Source: JAJPHW01 sp963799065 (GTDB lineage: Bacteria > Acidobacteriota > Terriglobia > Terriglobales > Acidobacteriaceae). Taken from it: 64,000 nucleotides of DNA. Shown one piece after another: positions 17,003-25,606 of this stretch (positions within the stretch are counted from its first letter, which is position 1; the number at the start of each line of letters is the position of its first letter). Position numbers and translations under genes: made by a program. Below the pieces are notes generated by a model, which was given only the letters and a program-made list of their open reading frames with translations, was not told the origin of the DNA and made no database searches. Where the stretch lies: positions 1,054,001 to 1,118,000 of the forward strand of contig CAWCVJ010000001.1 in NCBI GenBank assembly GCA_963799065.1, given 5' to 3'.

Positions 17003-18148
17003 TTACTTCGGCACCGCTACATAGGCGACGCCAGAGTTATTGTTCACGTAAGGCGCTCCGGCAACGAGCGTGCTTCCGGTAAGCGCAACTGACTGTCCGG
17101 GTGCCAGCGTGTTTGGCATTCCTCCCTGAAAAACTAGACTCGGAATTGTGCTAGTCTGCCAGCCACCTTCTGGTTTTTCGAATAGGTAGACATCGCCTGA
17201 CGGTTCGCCATCGGACGTCTCAGGCGAACCCATCGCGATCACTGATCCGCTGATGGAGACTGAGGCGGGGTCGAATGGCGAGGCTGCGTCGGACAGCTCG
17301 GCGGTTTCTGTCATGTCTGTCCACCCTGAGGCAGGCTTTACGTAAACGTAACCAGCATACAGCCCGCTTTCGATGATGACGTTTCCGCTGATGGAAGTTG
17401 CACCGCCGAGGGCGCCCTGCGAGTTCGACGTAGTCAATTTGGCGGTTTGTGTTGCGTTCGCCCATCCAGTCTGCGCCTTCACGAACACGTAGACGGCACC
17501 GTCTGGCCCGAAAGACTTGGGAGCGCCTGCGGCGATGACTCCGCCTTCGACAGCGACTGACGATCCCAGGAGGTCTTCGGAAATCCCGTCGGACGCGGTC
17601 AGGGTCGCGACAGGCTGAACCGTTCCGCTCCATCCTCCCTCCGGTTTGACGAAAACATAGGCTGCACCTTGCTGATTGTTTCCATTGACCACAGCCGCTC
17701 CATTACCAACCACGATCGTATCGCCGCTAATCGCTATCGAGGTCGAGGAATCGGCGGGCTGTGGCAGGGCGAGGGTCGCCGTAGCGCTTATGTCCGTCCA
17801 ACCACGTGACGGCCGCACGAACACGTAGGCCGAACTCGTGGTGCAGCAGGTCACAATAGTGCTGCCGCTGATGGCGACCTCGCCGGTCGGAGCTAGCTTT
17901 GCAGTCTGCGACGTGTTTGTCCATCCGCTCGGGGGCTCGACAAAAACGTAAGCAGCATCATCCGCCTTAACGACGATCGTATTGCCGCTTACAGCAGCCG
18001 ACGTCCCAAAATTGTTGTTAGGAATCGCAACAGCGGGGCGAAGCTGTGCGACCGTTGAACCATTGAACGCCCCCGCTGTCTGCTTCTGCGCAAGAAGTGC
18101 AGTTACGGCAGCCAAGAAGAAAAGTGCGAGAGTCGATAGTCGGAACAT
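17003..18148 (-). CDS. Secreted FG-GAP-like repeat (beta-propeller) protein
   Basis: 381 residues. A signal peptide (MFRLSTLALFFLAAVTALLA) precedes about seven blades of roughly 45-50 residues, each with the pattern G-x-V/T-I-V/A-x-G followed by AYVFVKP-x-x-GW and a T-A-x-L strand, for example GAAYVFVKPEGGWSGTV and GDVYLFEKPEGGW. These are FG-GAP-like blades that in other proteins form an integrin-type propeller. There is no enzymatic domain. It is an exported or surface protein of unknown role. Alternating blade similarity suggests expansion by internal duplication. Confidence 0.8.
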   Translation of the reverse strand: MFRLSTLALFFLAAVTALLAQKQTAGAFNGSTVAQLRPAVAIPNNNFGTSAAVSGNTIVVKADDAAYVFVEPPSGWTNTSQTAKLAPTGEVAISGSTIVTCCTTSSAYVFVRPSRGWTDISATATLALPQPADSSTSIAISGDTIVVGNGAAVVNGNNQQGAAYVFVKPEGGWSGTVQPVATLTASDGISEDLLGSSVAVEGGVIAAGAPKSFGPDGAVYVFVKAQTGWANATQTAKLTTSNSQGALGGATSISGNVIIESGLYAGYVYVKPASGWTDMTETAELSDAASPFDPASVSISGSVIAMGSPETSDGEPSGDVYLFEKPEGGWQTSTIPSLVFQGGMPNTLAPGQSVALTGSTLVAGAPYVNNNSGVAYVAVPK

Positions 18149-18279
18149 TAGAGCCTCTTATCCTGCACAGTGCGCGGACTTGCGAAAACCACGCGAGAGT
18201 CTACTTAAGGAACGAACCTAAGGATGTGTGAAGCAGGACAAGAGTTTTCTGTGGCGGCGGGAATAACTTCGATTAGCCA

Positions 18280-18903
18280 TTAAATCTTGGCTTTGGCTTT
18301 CAGTCGGACTTGCCCGTTTTGTACTTCGACGGTGTACTCGACGCTATGGCAGCCGTATTGTTTGCGAATCTCGTCAGTTTTCTTTTGCACGAAGGATGAG
18401 AACGACTCCAGATTGCCGGACACTCTTTCTCCAGCTTTGCTCTTGGCTTCCGAAAGAGTTTTGTAGAGTTGCTCGACACGCTCGCCTTCGGCCTTTACGT
18501 CGGAGTATTCGAATGTCACCGGCTTCTCTTCCGCGGGAGCGGCGGCTGCGGCATGGCCCACGCCGTAGGCTTTGTGGGCAGGTTCGGGCAGTCCTTCGAC
18601 GCGGACTCCTGAGACGGAGAGCAACGCGTCCTGCGGACGGCGATAGCCTTCTTCGCGGATACGCATCTTCTTGCGCCAGAGATCGCTGAAGACGGCGTAG
18701 CGTTGCGCCATTTCGTTGTAGCGGTAGCGTTGGGCGAAGTTCATGCGCCCGCCGCCGTCGCTGAACTTGCGAATTAGGCTGAGCACTTTCCACTCCGTGT
18801 CGGTGGGCGGCCGCTTATGCGGATTGTTAAAGAAAGTCTCGTACTCGATCTTGAGACGCCGTATTTGAGACTCGAGTAGAGTCAGTTCCTCGTCGATGGT
18901 CAA
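18280..18903 (-). CDS. Hypothetical cytoplasmic protein (MXAN_5187 C-terminal-like)
   Basis: 207 residues with no signal peptide. The N-terminal half is helical and charged, with a coiled-coil-like start (LTLLESQIRRLKIEYETFF) and the segment GRMNFAQRYRYNEMAQRY, which resembles the region found in myxobacterial MXAN_5187-type proteins; this resemblance is from memory and low confidence. An Ala-rich linker (about residues 120-135) leads to a second helical domain ending in a short beta pattern (EYTVEVQNGQVRLKAKAKI). The function is unknown. It lies 86 bp after an XRE regulator gene on the same strand. Confidence 0.65.
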   Translation of the reverse strand: MTIDEELTLLESQIRRLKIEYETFFNNPHKRPPTDTEWKVLSLIRKFSDGGGRMNFAQRYRYNEMAQRYAVFSDLWRKKMRIREEGYRRPQDALLSVSGVRVEGLPEPAHKAYGVGHAAAAAPAEEKPVTFEYSDVKAEGERVEQLYKTLSEAKSKAGERVSGNLESFSSFVQKKTDEIRKQYGCHSVEYTVEVQNGQVRLKAKAKI

Positions 18904-18989
18904 AGACAGTTCTCCGACCTTGAGTGTAGGGAGTGGAGGGGCGGCTGGCGAGATTCCTTGCGGCCACGGAAGGACACGGACGAAAGTAA

Positions 18990-19343
18990 TTACTTGCTGG
19001 AGTTGGATGCCATCTTCTTAATCATTGCGAGCACCAGCTTGCGGTCGCTGTCGTTGAGGCTGACCGAATAGCGGCGAATCTGGCTGAGGAAGCGGACTTC
19101 GTCGTCGGAGAGTTGCGGTAATGCTTTGGCGGATCCGTTTGTGTGCGCGCCGTCGGCGAAAAATTGTGACAGCGCGAGTTCCATCGCCCCGGCGATTTTG
19201 GAAAGCGTGTCCAGCGAAGGAATGGTGTGTCCGTTTTCGACGCGAGAGAGGTAGCAGCGCAGCAGCCCCGTGCGCTTTTCGATGTCGCCCTGAGACATGC
19301 CCTTTTGCAGCCGGTAGTTTCTGATGGTTTCGCCGATGTTCAT
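18990..19343 (-). CDS. XRE-family transcriptional regulator
   Basis: 117 residues. Residues 3-60 are a Cro/C1-type helix-turn-helix (IGETIRNYRLQKGMSQGDIE, then LLRCYLSRVENGHTIPSLDT), followed by a 50-residue tail that ends in a helical, charged segment and may mediate dimerisation. The small size and stand-alone HTH resemble housekeeping or stress regulators rather than phage repressors. The only candidate targets are its own promoter and the hypothetical gene downstream. Confidence 0.85.
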   Translation of the reverse strand: MNIGETIRNYRLQKGMSQGDIEKRTGLLRCYLSRVENGHTIPSLDTLSKIAGAMELALSQFFADGAHTNGSAKALPQLSDDEVRFLSQIRRYSVSLNDSDRKLVLAMIKKMASNSSK

Positions 19344-19493
19344 AGGAGAGCGATCAAAACTGCAATCAGGGGATGTTCTGCATAGTAACTTTCAAAGCAC
19401 CTTCTGGCAAGAGGAATTTCTTTTCCTGGTTAGCGTTTTCCACTATGCTTCTTGTGCTTACTGCAAGCGGCAGCGACGTTTGCGGGGCAACAG

Positions 19494-20648
19494 TTAAAAA
19501 TGATCTTCGGTGGATTGCGCGATCGCATCTGGATTCTTTGCCTGGATCAGCCGATCCCAGGGACCGCCCTCCCAATTATCGCGCCGCCTCTCCGGATGAA
19601 TCCACGGGGGAAGAGTGATGGCGAGCCGTTTCGCCAGCGCTTGCGCGTAAGGTTCGTAGAGCGTTCTTAGATGTGCCAATTTTTTTTCCGCGGCTTCGGT
19701 GTCGCGAAGATGCAGCCCCTTCTCGCTTAGTCTTGCTCGCAGTCGCAGCAACTCTTCCGCCGGGAGTCGATCGGTAGGGGCGGGATCGTACGCTGCGATA
19801 ACCGTTTGACTCAGATCCACCACGGCATGTCGCGCCATGGCAAAAGTCAAGCGCGCCTGGTCATTGCGAATATCGCCGATTCCAACGGTGATGCCGGCGA
19901 TGACCAGGGCGGTGGAATCCAGAATGGTGGTGAGCGCGCCGAGCCAGGATTGATTGTTGTGCTGCGAGCGGAAAAAACTTAGCACCGGATAGGACAGCTG
20001 GCTCTCTAGAACTTCGGCCGACCAGCGCTCCCAGTCGCGGAAAATTTCGTCCAGCACTTCCTGATCGGGGCAGTTACCGAAGCGGCCCAGCAACTCGGCG
20101 GCAGTGGGAGGAGATCCCGCGCGGGCATCAAGCAGCGAGATCTCAATCTCGCGGCTGGAGAACGATGAGTAGATCGTCGGAAGATAGCCCAGCACAAGTC
20201 CGAGGAAAGCAAAGCCCATTCCAGCTTCAAACACCGCCAGCGTGCGCGCTGCACTTGATGTCGGAACAATATCGCCATAGCCCAGGGTGAAAAATGTTTC
20301 GCCGCTGTGATAAAGCAGCGTCCCAAAAGTGATTGGGCCGCCGTTGTTCGAGATATGCTCACCCGAGCCGTATTGCATGAGGGCGAAGGCGAAAATCAGA
20401 CCGATCGCCCATACGCCGAGCAAAAAGATAAGCGACAGCGGGCCGAAATAGCCAAGCACGTTTTCGCGACGCGATGCAGTTTTGATGTGCCGGGTGATGC
20501 TGGCCCAGGGTCTCCAAGTGGAACGGTAAAACCATGCGGTAAACCGAAAGTGTCGGTTGACGCGGCGCGGCAGCACTACAGTCTCAAAGGCGTCGAGTAA
20601 CACCGAGAAAAGAAGGGCAACTCCGGCAATGGCAATCAGAGCGTGCAT
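19494..20648 (-). CDS. Two-transmembrane potassium-channel-type ion channel
   Basis: 384 residues. Hydrophobic segments lie at residues about 3-25, 65-95 and 135-160, with the selectivity filter TLGYGD in the pore loop (residues about 115-128: SGETFFTLGYGDIVPTSSAA). A cytoplasmic helical domain of about 210 residues follows; it contains no recognisable RCK/NAD-binding motif. The pore and filter support K+ selectivity. No partner gene is adjacent. The ATG at 20646-20648 gives a normal membrane N terminus. Confidence 0.85.
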   Translation of the reverse strand: MHALIAIAGVALLFSVLLDAFETVVLPRRVNRHFRFTAWFYRSTWRPWASITRHIKTASRRENVLGYFGPLSLIFLLGVWAIGLIFAFALMQYGSGEHISNNGGPITFGTLLYHSGETFFTLGYGDIVPTSSAARTLAVFEAGMGFAFLGLVLGYLPTIYSSFSSREIEISLLDARAGSPPTAAELLGRFGNCPDQEVLDEIFRDWERWSAEVLESQLSYPVLSFFRSQHNNQSWLGALTTILDSTALVIAGITVGIGDIRNDQARLTFAMARHAVVDLSQTVIAAYDPAPTDRLPAEELLRLRARLSEKGLHLRDTEAAEKKLAHLRTLYEPYAQALAKRLAITLPPWIHPERRRDNWEGGPWDRLIQAKNPDAIAQSTEDHF

Positions 20649-20775
20649 GGCGTTAGTTTCAAGAGATGATTGCCGATGCTAGCAGATTCAGGGGCGAGCG
20701 GCTGGTGCCGACGTTTTCGTGCTTGAGCCTCACGTGGCGAGAGGCTACGATGAGAGTCCGGAATGGGGGTTCTTA

Positions 20776-21051
20776 ATGGAGGTTAAGTTGCCGCCCGACC
20801 TTGCGGCTTTAGTTCAGAAGCGCCTGTCCAGCGGTGGTTACAGCGGTGTAGAAGATGTGTTCCGCCACGCGCTTGTAGCCCTGGACGCAGAAGTGAACTG
20901 GACAGACGAGGAGCGGCAGGCCATGACTGCGCATATACAAGAAGGATTTCTGCAGGCCGAGCGTGGCGAGTTGATTGATGGGGAACAGGCGCGCCGTGAA
21001 ATTCAAACAATGAAAGAGAATTGGCAACAAGGGAAGCCGCCGAAGCGGTGA
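20776..21051 (+). CDS. ParD-like antitoxin
   Basis: 91 residues beginning MEVKLPPDLAALVQKRLSSG, the ribbon-helix-helix start of ParD/CopG-type antitoxins, with the typical YSGVEDVFRHALVALDAE helix and an acidic C-terminal part that would bind the toxin. The start at 20776 was chosen because GGGGG lies about 8 bases upstream; the longer frame to 20719 adds a non-conserved stretch. A 6-bp inverted repeat (AGCCTC at 20726, GAGGCT at 20741) upstream could be the autoregulatory operator. Its stop overlaps the start of the parE gene by GTGA. Confidence 0.75.
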   Translation: MEVKLPPDLAALVQKRLSSGGYSGVEDVFRHALVALDAEVNWTDEERQAMTAHIQEGFLQAERGELIDGEQARREIQTMKENWQQGKPPKR

Positions 21052-21360
21052 GCCCGTATGTGCTCACGGGCGTGGCCAAGGCCGATATTTTTGAGATCTG
21101 GACTTACATCGCCGAGGACAACGACACAGTCGCGGGACCGCATCGAACAGGCGATCTATGAAGCTTGCGCTTTGGTTGCTGAGGGTCCGATGCGCGGGCA
21201 TTCCCGCGCAGACCTCACGAGTCGCCCCTTGCGTTTCTGGACTGTGAATCGTTATCGCAACTACACGATCGTCTACCGGCCCGAAACGCTTCCTCTTCAA
21301 GTGATCGCCGTCTTACACGGAAAAAGGAATTTGAGACGGCTCTTGAAACTGCGACGATGA
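21048..21360 (+). pseudogene. parE-like toxin gene broken by a single-base frameshift
   Basis: From the GTG at 21048 the frame reads VSPYVLTGVAKADIFEIWTY, the start of a ParE toxin, but ends at a TGA after about 34 residues. One base out, the sequence continues as a normal ParE tail: IEQAIYEACALVAEGPM, then FWTVNRYRNYTIVYRP and LHGKRNLRRLL. The frames join if one G is removed from the GGG at 21134-21136 (giving DTVA-DRIEQ). So the toxin is inactivated, or the assembly has an indel here. The antitoxin frame is intact. Confidence 0.78.
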
Positions 21361-21740
21361 GGGCGATTCGCGAAGTTTTCTGTGGAACTACGGTCCGATA
21401 GGTGCCGCACCAGGTTGTAGACAAACCATCCGTAGTCGCCTGACCTGGTGATAAAAACCTGCGGCTTCCCGCCGTTAGTAAACATTCCCAACCCGTCGAC
21501 GTATGGGGTCAGCCGAATGATCGAGCTGTAGGGGGATGCGGAAGCTTGAGTGCTGGCCACCGAAGTACATATTCTTGGTTGCGAACAGCCAATCACCTTC
21601 GTCGATGACGTCCATTGACGTGCGGCTCGCCCCCTGACCTTGGAGACCTCCAAGGTGGTAGTAGAATCCGCTAGCGACTCGGATGCTCGCGCCGCCATAG
21701 CCCGCCGCGTAGGGCGTGAGCGCTCAATTTGATTCAACAT
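21297..21740 (-). pseudogene. Frameshifted remnant of a PH-like domain protein
   Basis: Two minus-strand frames together give one convincing protein. In the first (stop at 21475) is SGFYYHLGGLQGQGASR followed by DEGDWLFATKNMYFGG; after a run of five C's, in the other frame, it continues as YSSIIRLTPYVDGLGMFTNG and GGKPQVFITRSGDYGWFVY. This matches the layout of bacterial PH-like domains with a GDxLxxTNKRIxFxG strand and a PYxDGLGI strand. A likely start is ATG 21738-21740 behind GGGAG, but a further shift is needed to join it. At least two frame breaks make it a decayed gene rather than a single-error artefact. A perfect 9-bp inverted repeat lies inside. Confidence 0.5.
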
Positions 21741-21876
21741 TTGACTTCTCCCTATTAAGGGCATTCTAGGGTCAGAATTTGGCGGAATCCATAGAGTGAC
21801 CAAGTGGGTAAACTGCCGGCACCCACTTGACCCATTACTCAAGCGGCGCGTAAAGTCTGCTTAGAGTTGGTCAATT

Positions 21877-22335
21877 ATGAGCGCTGAAATTTCGCGATTC
21901 TTGAAGTTTGGCGGGGCGACGTTTGCGATTCTGTTGTCGCTAGGATACCTCGCCTATACTGGGGTGCAGCAGAGCAAGAGCTACTACGTCACCATCAAGG
22001 AACTGCGCGCCATGGGCGACTCGGCATATAGCAAGCGCTTGCGGGTTGCGGGAAACGTCCAACCGGGGTCGATTCGACGCACGGGGACGCAGGTTGAGTT
22101 CGCGCTTATCGAGCAGGATCAAGTGTTGAACGTGGTGTATAGCGGGACAGAGGCTCCCCCGGACACGTTCAAGGACAACTCCCAGGCGCTGGCCGACGGC
22201 AGCTTTGGCCGGGACGGAGTTTTCCACGCCAAGCAACTACAGGCGAAGTGCGCGTCCAAGTACGCGCCTGCGGCGGCTCCGGGTGCCGCGCCTAAGAGTA
22301 TGACGGAGTTGCAAGTTCCGTCCGCAAGACCCTAA
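21877..22335 (+). CDS. ccmE: Cytochrome c maturation protein CcmE, Cys-type
   Basis: 152-residue heme chaperone that takes heme from CcmC and passes it on for attachment to c-type cytochromes. Residues about 8-30 are the membrane anchor; the periplasmic OB-fold domain has RVAGNVQPGSI, VEFALIEQ and VVYSGTEAPPDTFKD. The heme-attachment motif is KCASKYAP (C125, Y129) rather than the usual HDEKY form, i.e. the CxxxY variant known from Desulfovibrio and archaea. It stands apart from ccmABCD, separated by the convergent aldo/keto reductase gene. Confidence 0.87.
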   Translation: MSAEISRFLKFGGATFAILLSLGYLAYTGVQQSKSYYVTIKELRAMGDSAYSKRLRVAGNVQPGSIRRTGTQVEFALIEQDQVLNVVYSGTEAPPDTFKDNSQALADGSFGRDGVFHAKQLQAKCASKYAPAAAPGAAPKSMTELQVPSARP

Positions 22336-22352
22336 GTCCGCTCGCACCTGCA

Positions 22353-23237
22353 TCACGCGGCCTGCTTGGCGGCGGCTTCTAACGTTTGTTTTTCTTCCGC
22401 GCTTAGTTTGAGTGCAGCCGCGGCTACGTTTTCCTCAAGATGCTTCACTGAAGACGTTCCGGGTATCGGCAGCATCACGGGCGAATGTTCTAACAACCAC
22501 GCCAACGCCACCTGGGAAGTTGTGGCTTTGTGAGCTTTGGCGGCGGCGTCCAAGACACCACCCGGTTTGCTTAATTCGCCGGAAGCCATGGGAAACCAGG
22601 GGATAAATCCCAGATTGTGTTTAGCGCAGTATTGTAGGACGTCTTCGTGAGCGCGGTCGCTGATGTTGTATTTGTTCTGTACGCTGACGACCGTGACCGT
22701 TTTCTTAGCGCGCTCAATTTCAGCAACCGAGACTTCCGAGATTCCGACATGGCGAATCTTGCCTTCTTTCTGCATAGCCTTCAGTTCGCCCAGAGTTTCC
22801 TCGACGGGAACCTTGGCGTCAAAGCGATGCAGTTGGTAGAGATCGATGCGTTCCAGCTTCAGGCGGCGCAGGCTCATCTCTACGCACTGGCGTAAGTATT
22901 CGGGCCGACCCACTGGCGCCCATTGCATAGGGCCGCTGCGGGTTAGGCCGCCTTTGGTCGCGATGACTAATTCTTTTGGATAGGGATGAAGGGCTTCGGC
23001 GATCAGATTTTCACTGACCTCGGGGCCGTAGGCGTCGGCAGTGTCGATGAAGTTCACGCCGAGATCGAGCAAACGACGCAGCACGCGCTTGCATTCTTCG
23101 CGATCTTTGGGCTGGCCCCAAACGCCGTCGCCGGTGATACGCATGGCGCCGAATCCGAGGCGGTGAATGGGCAGGTCCCCGCCCAAAAGGAAAGTTCCGC
23201 TGGCTGCTGCGCTGATCGTAGCCATTTGGTGTGTCAT
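22353..23237 (-). CDS. Aldo/keto reductase
   Basis: About 294 residues from the start MTHQMATISAAASG; the frame remains open upstream to 23465 but the extra residues do not look like a protein, so a start at 23237 or 23225 is preferred. The catalytic tetrad is visible: Asp and Tyr in FIDTADAYGPEVSE, Lys in ELVIATKGGL and His in LYQLHRFDAK. The C-terminal WLLEHSPVMLPIPGTSSVKH contacts the NADP adenosine phosphate in this family. The substrate is unknown. It lies between ccmE and ccmA, convergent with ccmE; no functional link to cytochrome assembly is evident. Confidence 0.9.
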   Translation of the reverse strand: MTHQMATISAAASGTFLLGGDLPIHRLGFGAMRITGDGVWGQPKDREECKRVLRRLLDLGVNFIDTADAYGPEVSENLIAEALHPYPKELVIATKGGLTRSGPMQWAPVGRPEYLRQCVEMSLRRLKLERIDLYQLHRFDAKVPVEETLGELKAMQKEGKIRHVGISEVSVAEIERAKKTVTVVSVQNKYNISDRAHEDVLQYCAKHNLGFIPWFPMASGELSKPGGVLDAAAKAHKATTSQVALAWLLEHSPVMLPIPGTSSVKHLEENVAAAALKLSAEEKQTLEAAAKQAA

Positions 23238-23382
23238 GGCTCTTGGATTACTAGGGAGCGGCGAAGGTTGCTGAGATTTTCTTTGTACGACAATCCGAGA
23301 ATACGGCTTTGGCTCGACTTGCTTCAAGGCTTCATCTATCTTCACTAATTGCCGGTGTTTACGAAACGAATCACTAAAGCCT

Positions 23383-24072
23383 ATGGATAGTCTGCCGATG
23401 CCCGCGATCATTCTGCGCGGCCTAAGCAAGCAATTCGGGAAGTTCTCCGCGCTGCGCGGGGTCACTGCGGAGTTCGCCGCGGGCAGACTCTATTGCATTC
23501 TGGGCGGCAACGGCGCGGGCAAGACGACGTTGCTGCGAACGCTGGCTGGACTCAGTCGTCCGAACCGTGGATCCGTTTCATTGCTGGGCGAGACAAACTC
23601 TCGTGCCGCGAATCCAAAGATTGGCTATATGGCGCATCCCTCCTTGCTGTATGACGAACTCAGTGGGACGGAGAATTTGCGGTACTTTGCTTGTCTGTAT
23701 GGAATCGAGGATGAGGAGCGCTGTGCCGATGCGATTCGAGCGGTGGGGCTTGATCCGGCATTGATGCGGCCTGTGGGACAGTATTCGCAGGGCATGCGGC
23801 AGCGATTGTCATTGGCGCGGGCATTGCTGAATCGGCCTGAAGTACTGCTGCTCGACGAACCGTTTTCAAACGTCGATTTGACTTCAGCGCAGGCCATGGT
23901 TCGTTTACTCCGTGATTTGCGGGATGCAGGCAAGACCATCGTCGTGACTACGCATCAAGCCGCGCTGCTCCAGGGCGCTGCGGACGAATTCGTCTGGATG
24001 GACGCCGGGGCGATTGTCAATCGTACGAAGGATTGGAAGTCGATCGCCGATTTAGTGAGTGAACAGATTTGA
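23383..24072 (+). CDS. ccmA: Cytochrome c maturation ABC transporter ATPase
   Basis: 229-residue ABC ATPase, the nucleotide-binding subunit of the heme-handling CcmABCD complex. Walker A is GGNGAGKTTLL, the signature is QYSQGMRQRLSLARALL, Walker B is VLLLDEPFSNVD, and the switch histidine is VVTTHQAALL. The small size without extra domains and the location directly before CcmB support CcmA rather than another ABC ATPase. It starts at 23383 (MDSLPMPAIILRG), with an in-frame ATG six codons later as an alternative. CcmB starts within its stop codon. Confidence 0.88.
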   Translation: MDSLPMPAIILRGLSKQFGKFSALRGVTAEFAAGRLYCILGGNGAGKTTLLRTLAGLSRPNRGSVSLLGETNSRAANPKIGYMAHPSLLYDELSGTENLRYFACLYGIEDEERCADAIRAVGLDPALMRPVGQYSQGMRQRLSLARALLNRPEVLLLDEPFSNVDLTSAQAMVRLLRDLRDAGKTIVVTTHQAALLQGAADEFVWMDAGAIVNRTKDWKSIADLVSEQI

Positions 24073-24749
24073 GTGGGGGTCTCATCCGTGTTGGACGGGC
24101 CACGCTGATAAAAGATCTCCGCCTGGAGTGGCGCTCGCGAGATGTAATCAACGCGATGTTGTTTTTCGCTTTGCTCGTCGTGGTGATTTTTAGTTTTTCA
24201 TTCGATCCCACGGCCGAAGAATCGCGCCACATTGCCGGTGGATTGATCTGGGTGGCGTTCTTGTTTGCGGCTGTGGTGGCGTTGAATCAGACGTGGGCAC
24301 GGGAATTGCGAAATGAAGTCCTCGATGCCTACCGCATTTCACCCGCGCCGGCGAATGCGTTGTTCCTCGCCAAAGCCGTCGGCAATTTTATTTTTGTCAG
24401 CATTCTTGAGTTGTTGATGACGCCTTTGTTTGTGATCTTTTACAACCTGCGAGTGCTGGGATCGGCGTCCAGTCTGGCTTTGTTGGCGGCCTTGGGGACA
24501 TGGGCTCTCGTCGTGAACGGGACGTTTTTCGCCGCGATTTCTTTGCGCACGCGCAGCCGGGAGATCATGCTGCCACTGCTTCTCTTTCCTATTTCCATCC
24601 CCGCTATTATCGCAATGGTAAATGGCACGACGGCGATACTAATCGGCGAGGACTCGGCGCGCTTCTGGCTCGTATTGCTCGGCACCTACGATGTGGTGTT
24701 TACTATAGGCAGCATGTTGTTGTTTGAAACCGTGCTGCACGCGGAATGA
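24069..24749 (+). CDS. ccmB: Cytochrome c maturation ABC transporter membrane subunit
   Basis: 226-residue membrane protein with six predicted hydrophobic segments (first near residue 25, NAMLFFALLVVVIF). The segment LYRISPAPANALF-like DAYRISPAPANALF and the later IMLPLLLFPISIPAIIAMVNGT are characteristic of CcmB. It starts with TTG in a TTGA overlap with the ccmA stop and ends with an ATGA overlap into ccmC, indicating tight translational coupling in the operon. Confidence 0.88.
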   Translation: MSGGLIRVGRATLIKDLRLEWRSRDVINAMLFFALLVVVIFSFSFDPTAEESRHIAGGLIWVAFLFAAVVALNQTWARELRNEVLDAYRISPAPANALFLAKAVGNFIFVSILELLMTPLFVIFYNLRVLGSASSLALLAALGTWALVVNGTFFAAISLRTRSREIMLPLLLFPISIPAIIAMVNGTTAILIGEDSARFWLVLLGTYDVVFTIGSMLLFETVLHAE

Positions 24750-25606
24750 AGCGGGCATTTCCCATCCTCGCAGTGGCTACGCTGGCCTTCTTGGGCTATG
24801 CATTTTATGCAGCTTGGTTTGTGGCTCCGACCGAGCAGACCATGGGCAACGTGCAACGGATTTTCTATTACCACGTACCCTCGGCGTGGACTGCGTTTCT
24901 TCTCTTCTTTCTGAATTTCGTGGCGTCGGTGCAGTATCTTCTGCGTCCCAATGATGCAGCGGACAGGATTGGAAAGGCGGTCGCGCTGGCGATTGCTTTG
25001 CTGACTTGCGCGGGCGCTTTCCTGTTCCGACCTTTGCCCTACGGATTGGAGGCCGGAGCGGTGGCCACGACGGGAATCATGATCGCGGGTATCTACTTTT
25101 TAGTGCGTGCGTTTTTCTCGGAGCGCGGCACAGATATTCTCGCTCTGGTTTCCGCGGAAGTTGGAGTTGTTTTCTGCACCGTCGTGTTGGTGACGGGGCC
25201 GCTATGGGCGCGCCCAGTGTGGGGAATTTGGTGGACTTGGGACGTGCGACTCACCTCGACGCTCGTGCTCTGGCTGATTTACGTGAGCTATCTGATGTTG
25301 CGCAAACTCTCGATCAGCGGAGATACTCCGAAATTGGCGGCGGCGCTCGCGGTGTTCGGGGCGCTGGACATGCCCCTGGTTTATTTTTCCATTTGGTTTT
25401 TCCGGACGCAACATCCGCAACCGGTGATTGGCGGCGGTGGGTCCATCGATCCCCGAATGCTCCGCGTGCTTCTGATCAACTGGCTGGCGTTCTTGTGCTT
25501 CGCGAGCTTGGTTTGCTGGCTACGCTTTCAGTTGGAAACCATGAAGCGTGACGTGGAAGAGACGCAGGCGCTGGAGGCCTTGCTGGAGCCGGGAGCGTTG
25601 CGATGA
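24746..25606 (+). CDS. ccmC: Cytochrome c maturation heme-handling protein
   Basis: 286-residue membrane protein with six or so hydrophobic segments. The tryptophan-rich heme-handling motif is WGIWWTWDVRLT (residues about 160-170), and a conserved histidine precedes it in FYYHVPSAW near the N terminus, with a second (RTQHPQPVIGGG) after it. These ligate the heme that CcmC loads onto CcmE. The protein is longer at its C terminus than many CcmC, with a charged tail of 25 residues. It overlaps ccmB (ATGA) and ccmD (ATGA). Confidence 0.93.
   Translation: MKRAFPILAVATLAFLGYAFYAAWFVAPTEQTMGNVQRIFYYHVPSAWTAFLLFFLNFVASVQYLLRPNDAADRIGKAVALAIALLTCAGAFLFRPLPYGLEAGAVATTGIMIAGIYFLVRAFFSERGTDILALVSAEVGVVFCTVVLVTGPLWARPVWGIWWTWDVRLTSTLVLWLIYVSYLMLRKLSISGDTPKLAAALAVFGALDMPLVYFSIWFFRTQHPQPVIGGGGSIDPRMLRVLLINWLAFLCFASLVCWLRFQLETMKRDVEETQALEALLEPGALR

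Noticed and set aside
20719..20775. N-terminal extension of the ParD-like antitoxin
   Set aside because: Non-conserved residues; a ribosome site fits the ATG at 20776.
23238..23465. N-terminal extension of the aldo/keto reductase
   Set aside because: The extra 76 residues do not resemble the family, which starts near the MTHQMATI segment.
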